Of a stretch of DNA of 9,573 bases, positions 7,025 through 9,573 are shown one piece after another; positions within the stretch are counted from its first letter, which is position 1; each line of letters starts with the position of its first letter. The translations under genes and the position numbers were made by a program. Origin of the DNA: Candidatus Kaiserbacteria bacterium (GTDB lineage: Bacteria; Patescibacteriota; Minisyncoccia; Phycocordibacterales; UBA918); NCBI GenBank assembly GCA_007117575.1, contig SKGH01000040.1, forward strand, positions 1 to 9,573, written 5' to 3'. The notes beneath the pieces were generated by a model that did not search any database, was not told where the DNA came from, and saw only the letters and a program-made list of their open reading frames with translations.

Positions 7025-9442
7025 ATGAAAAATCTTAACGAAATAACATCCCCATTTCGCACGGCATTATTCATGGTGAAAGTATTTCCCAGATCGCTAA
7101 TGGCTCGCATTAGAATATCTTTTTTTATAGCCTTTGCTATAAGCACCTTAACAGCCTTAGTATATTGGCAATTAGCGCCAAATACATATGAACAATTAGC
7201 CTTCGGCATAGCCTTGATCACTTTAGGTCTTTGGTGGGAGCAAATTTTAATATACAGCTACCACAACTATTGGTATTTCAAAGGGATGAATAGTGTATTG
7301 GAAATACCTAAGGAAGGGAAGTCGTCTTGTACATATGAATTGGCTGAACTGGTACAACAAAACCCTAACGACCTATCATCTGCTTTTATGAACCACAATA
7401 TGGGAAAAGAAGCTGTTTTAAGAAGTGAAATATCACAACAATTCATCGTAGACTTCTTAAAATCAGAAAGACAGCTGATAAACGCTCAAAATATTTTTAT
7501 TCCGGAAGGAAAAATTTGGTCTATTTTTGATCTTGGCTGTTATCTTTTTGATGAAGATGGCTCGTTTAGGTCAATGTTTACCGAACACGGTATAAACAAA
7601 GATGACTTTGTTGGTGCCTTAGGGTGGGTGGTAAGACAACGACATCAAGCTAAAAGAAGTCTGCGATGGTGGAGTAAAGACCGATTAAGTCAATTCGAAG
7701 CATTAGGTGCTGACTGGTCTTTTGGTACCACTTATCAACTTGAGCGTTTTACCAAAAGTATATATACGGGAACGATTTTTTCCGGCTTAGCCGGAGAAGA
7801 TAAATATCAAACAGGCATAATGGAACGTGTCGAAGCTACCATGTCTCGCTCACGTTCTGCTAATGTTCTTATTGTGGGTGAACCCGGAGTTGGAAAACTG
7901 GATATTTTGGCTAATATTTCAAAACGTATTCGTGTAGGTAAATCACACCCTGACATTATTAATCACAACATTTTACTTCTAGATGCCAACAAAATATTTG
8001 CCGTTTGTAATGACAAGAAAAGCCTAGAGTTAACCTTAATCAACCTGTTAAATGAAGCTACTCATGCCGGCAATATAATACTGGTAATTGATAACATAAG
8101 TAATGTCATCAATGAAGCGGAAACTTTTGGTGTTAACCTAAAAGAGATACTGGGAACGTACTTATCATCTCCCTCACTACACATCATTGCCACTGACACT
8201 CCAGCCGGTTTTCACAATGAACTGGAGGTGAACGTCGCTTTATCCAGACAGTTTGATGTGATTTTATTAGAACAAACAAGTATGGAGCCTACTTTGCGAC
8301 TTTTAGAAAACATTGCCTACAATGAAGAGAATAAACGTAACATATCTTTTTCATACAACTCAATACGAGCAGTAGCACAATCTGCTGAAAGGTACTTGAC
8401 TAACGGTGTGATGCCTGACAAGGCTGTGGGTCTATTGGTGGAAATAGCCACTTTAGCAGGTCAGAAAAAAGACTACGCCTTTATAGATGAAAGCTATATC
8501 TACGAATATGTATCTAATAAAACAGGTATACCAATCGGCAATGTGAAAGATGGCGAAAGGGAATTGTTATTACATCTAGAAGATACTTTACATGAAAATG
8601 TGATAGGACAAGACGAAGCGTTAAAGGCCGTAGCCAGTACCATGAGAAGATCACGCGCCGGAATTGTTTCTCCGGAACGTCCTTTGGGTTCGTTTTTATT
8701 CCTTGGCCCTACCGGAGTTGGTAAAACTGAAACAGCTAAAACACTGGCGATGGTTTTCTTTCAAGATAAAACTAAAATGGTTAGGTTCGACATGTCAGAA
8801 TTCAGTGGAGGTGACGCTCTTCCCAGACTAATAGGTACGAGAAACAGCGCCGGGCTTCTGGCAGATTCCATGCAAGAACATCCCTATACTGTCCTACTGC
8901 TAGACGAGTTCGAAAAGGCAGATGTGGCAGTACATGATCTTTTCTTGCAAATTTTAGATGAAGGAAAATTTACCACCGGTAAGAGTCAGACTGTTAACAT
9001 GCGTAACACCATAATCATCGCCACTTCTAACGCCGGTAGTGCTCTGATAATGGCTTCAAACGATATGAAGCAGGGTATTTCGTCCAAAGAAATAGTGGGC
9101 TATATAATCAAAGAAAGAATATTTAAACCGGAGTTAATAAACAGGTTTGATAATGTGTCCCTGTTTAGACCACTTAACAGAAAAGAACAGGAAGAAATCG
9201 CTGAGCTGATGCTAAAAGCTCTAATTAAAAGAATATCTGAAAGGGGTTATAGATTATCTTTCCAGCCCGATCTGGTACCTGCTTTAGTTGATATTGGTTA
9301 CAGTGTCGAATTTGGAGCAAGATCACTAAGGCGCGTGGTTCAAGATGAACTGGAAGAAATAATCGCTAAAAGAATTATAAGCGGGGAGGTGAATAAAGGT
9401 GATGAGATAATCCTAAGTGCTAGTGACCTGCAAAACCTGTAA
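7025..9442 (+). CDS. Membrane-anchored Clp-type (ClpA/B/C-like) AAA+ ATPase with degenerate first ATPase domain
   Basis: The protein has 805 residues from ATG 7025. The frame is open back to ATG 6773, but that extension overlaps the upstream gene and reads as non-protein-like sequence. Order: two TM helices (about 31-50 and 58-78), a Clp_N-like region (about 110-250), D1 (about 260-480), and D2 with the C-terminal small domain (about 525-800). D2 is intact: Walker A GPTGVGKT (561-568), Walker B LLLDE (D627, E628), TSN sensor, Arg finger in NRF (R707), and sensor-2 GARSLRR (764-770). D1 is eroded: P-loop GEPGVGKL has Leu292 for Thr, Walker B reads IDN (N357 for Glu), and the usual RRF is RQF (408-410). 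The coiled-coil middle domain of ClpB/ClpC seems absent, and I see no clear IGF/LGF-type ClpP-binding loop. It probably remodels or extracts proteins at the membrane; whether it feeds a protease is open. No Shine-Dalgarno is visible; coupling to the upstream stop is likely. Confidence 0.92.
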   Translation: MKNLNEITSPFRTALFMVKVFPRSLMARIRISFFIAFAISTLTALVYWQLAPNTYEQLAFGIALITLGLWWEQILIYSYHNYWYFKGMNSVLEIPKEGKSSCTYELAELVQQNPNDLSSAFMNHNMGKEAVLRSEISQQFIVDFLKSERQLINAQNIFIPEGKIWSIFDLGCYLFDEDGSFRSMFTEHGINKDDFVGALGWVVRQRHQAKRSLRWWSKDRLSQFEALGADWSFGTTYQLERFTKSIYTGTIFSGLAGEDKYQTGIMERVEATMSRSRSANVLIVGEPGVGKLDILANISKRIRVGKSHPDIINHNILLLDANKIFAVCNDKKSLELTLINLLNEATHAGNIILVIDNISNVINEAETFGVNLKEILGTYLSSPSLHIIATDTPAGFHNELEVNVALSRQFDVILLEQTSMEPTLRLLENIAYNEENKRNISFSYNSIRAVAQSAERYLTNGVMPDKAVGLLVEIATLAGQKKDYAFIDESYIYEYVSNKTGIPIGNVKDGERELLLHLEDTLHENVIGQDEALKAVASTMRRSRAGIVSPERPLGSFLFLGPTGVGKTETAKTLAMVFFQDKTKMVRFDMSEFSGGDALPRLIGTRNSAGLLADSMQEHPYTVLLLDEFEKADVAVHDLFLQILDEGKFTTGKSQTVNMRNTIIIATSNAGSALIMASNDMKQGISSKEIVGYIIKERIFKPELINRFDNVSLFRPLNRKEQEEIAELMLKALIKRISERGYRLSFQPDLVPALVDIGYSVEFGARSLRRVVQDELEEIIAKRIISGEVNKGDEIILSASDLQNL

Positions 9443-9450
9443 AGGCCCCA

Positions 9451-9549
9451 TTACTTACGCGTTTGGCGAATTTCTTTGTTGCTTTCGTCACTCAAACCTT
9501 TCATCGTACCACCAAGTACGCCTCACCCAGCTATAGTTCCGGTAAACAT
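9451..9549 (-). other. Possible broken or chance small reverse ORF, interrupted by one TGA
   Basis: On the reverse strand ATG (9549-9547) opens MFTGTIAG, then meets TGA (9525-9523), then continues GVLGGTMKGLSDESNK and seven more residues to TAA (9453-9451). Without the TGA it would be a 32-residue Gly-rich, partly hydrophobic peptide with a charged tail. No Shine-Dalgarno precedes it, and TAG TAA TAA stand just upstream. It may be a decayed small gene or chance. Confidence 0.15.
9505..9520. repeat. 5-bp inverted repeat CGTAC/GTACG
   Basis: CGTAC (9505-9509) and GTACG (9516-9520) are reverse complements around CACCAA. It sits in the non-coding tail after the Clp gene, which is about 42% G+C by my count. 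The stem is short and no T-run follows. Confidence 0.25.
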
Positions 9550-9568
9550 TTATTACTAACGTAATAAA
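9549..9568. repeat. Perfect 8-bp inverted repeat, 4-nt loop
   Basis: TTTATTAC (9549-9556) and GTAATAAA (9561-9568) are exact reverse complements around TAAC. It lies about 106 nt after the Clp ATPase stop, near the window end. It could be a 3'-end hairpin for the operon or an operator for an unseen downstream gene. No T-run is visible before the window ends. Confidence 0.45.
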
Positions 9569-9573
9569 CCAAA

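Noticed and set aside
9442..9567. tmRNA or coding frame on the + strand after the Clp gene (ending GKHLLLT, TAA TAA)
   Set aside because: The frame has no ATG, does not end in the LAA-type tag, and no tmRNA end sequences or tRNA-like acceptor are visible.
1..9573. Genetic code 25 (UGA = Gly), as in some CPR lineages
   Set aside because: The five main genes read through without any in-frame TGA, and glycine is encoded by GGN.

Overview
The window looks like a chromosomal segment of a low-GC bacterium, most probably a member of the Candidate Phyla Radiation (Patescibacteria, possibly a Parcubacteria/Paceibacteria lineage). The assignment rests on three gene types that I recall as typical of these genomes and could not check by search: a two-TM Clp ATPase preceded by a small polytopic membrane protein, a long disordered single-pass protein with a conserved-looking exported domain, and a YifB/ComM ATPase. 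The standard code (translation table 11) fits. All five main genes end in TAA, and none of the long frames needs UGA as a sense codon. Only one convincing Shine-Dalgarno sequence is present, and it is oddly placed.

Layout, all main genes on the + strand: (1) 1-86, AT-rich leader with no clear promoter; (2) 87-2192, pnp, a full-length polynucleotide phosphorylase with intact catalytic residues; (3) 2193-2388, non-coding, with a perfect 9-bp inverted repeat and a candidate promoter; (4) 2389-4908, an unrecognised 839-residue, cysteine-free, Lys/Glu/Asn-rich protein with one TM helix near residue 637 and an exported C-terminal domain of about 190 residues; its stop codon lies in the loop of a perfect 9-bp inverted repeat; (5) 4998-6533, comM/yifB, with the usual Cys cluster missing and a 17-codon ORF overlapping its start; (6) 6534-6626, a TTGACA/TATAAT promoter with a 20-bp spacer carrying a dyad, so close to the next ATG that the mRNA should be leaderless; (7) 6627-7022 and 7025-9442, a two-gene operon (2-nt gap) of a small membrane protein and a membrane-anchored Clp-type double-AAA+ ATPase whose first ATPase domain has lost key residues; (8) 9443-9573, non-coding or a broken small reverse ORF, with an 8-bp inverted repeat.

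The genes are not an obvious single pathway: RNA turnover (pnp), DNA branch migration in transformation (comM), a cell-envelope protein of unknown role, and a membrane-tethered protein-remodelling ATPase with a likely partner. The last two-gene module, with its unusual promoter, is the best candidate for an undescribed system here.
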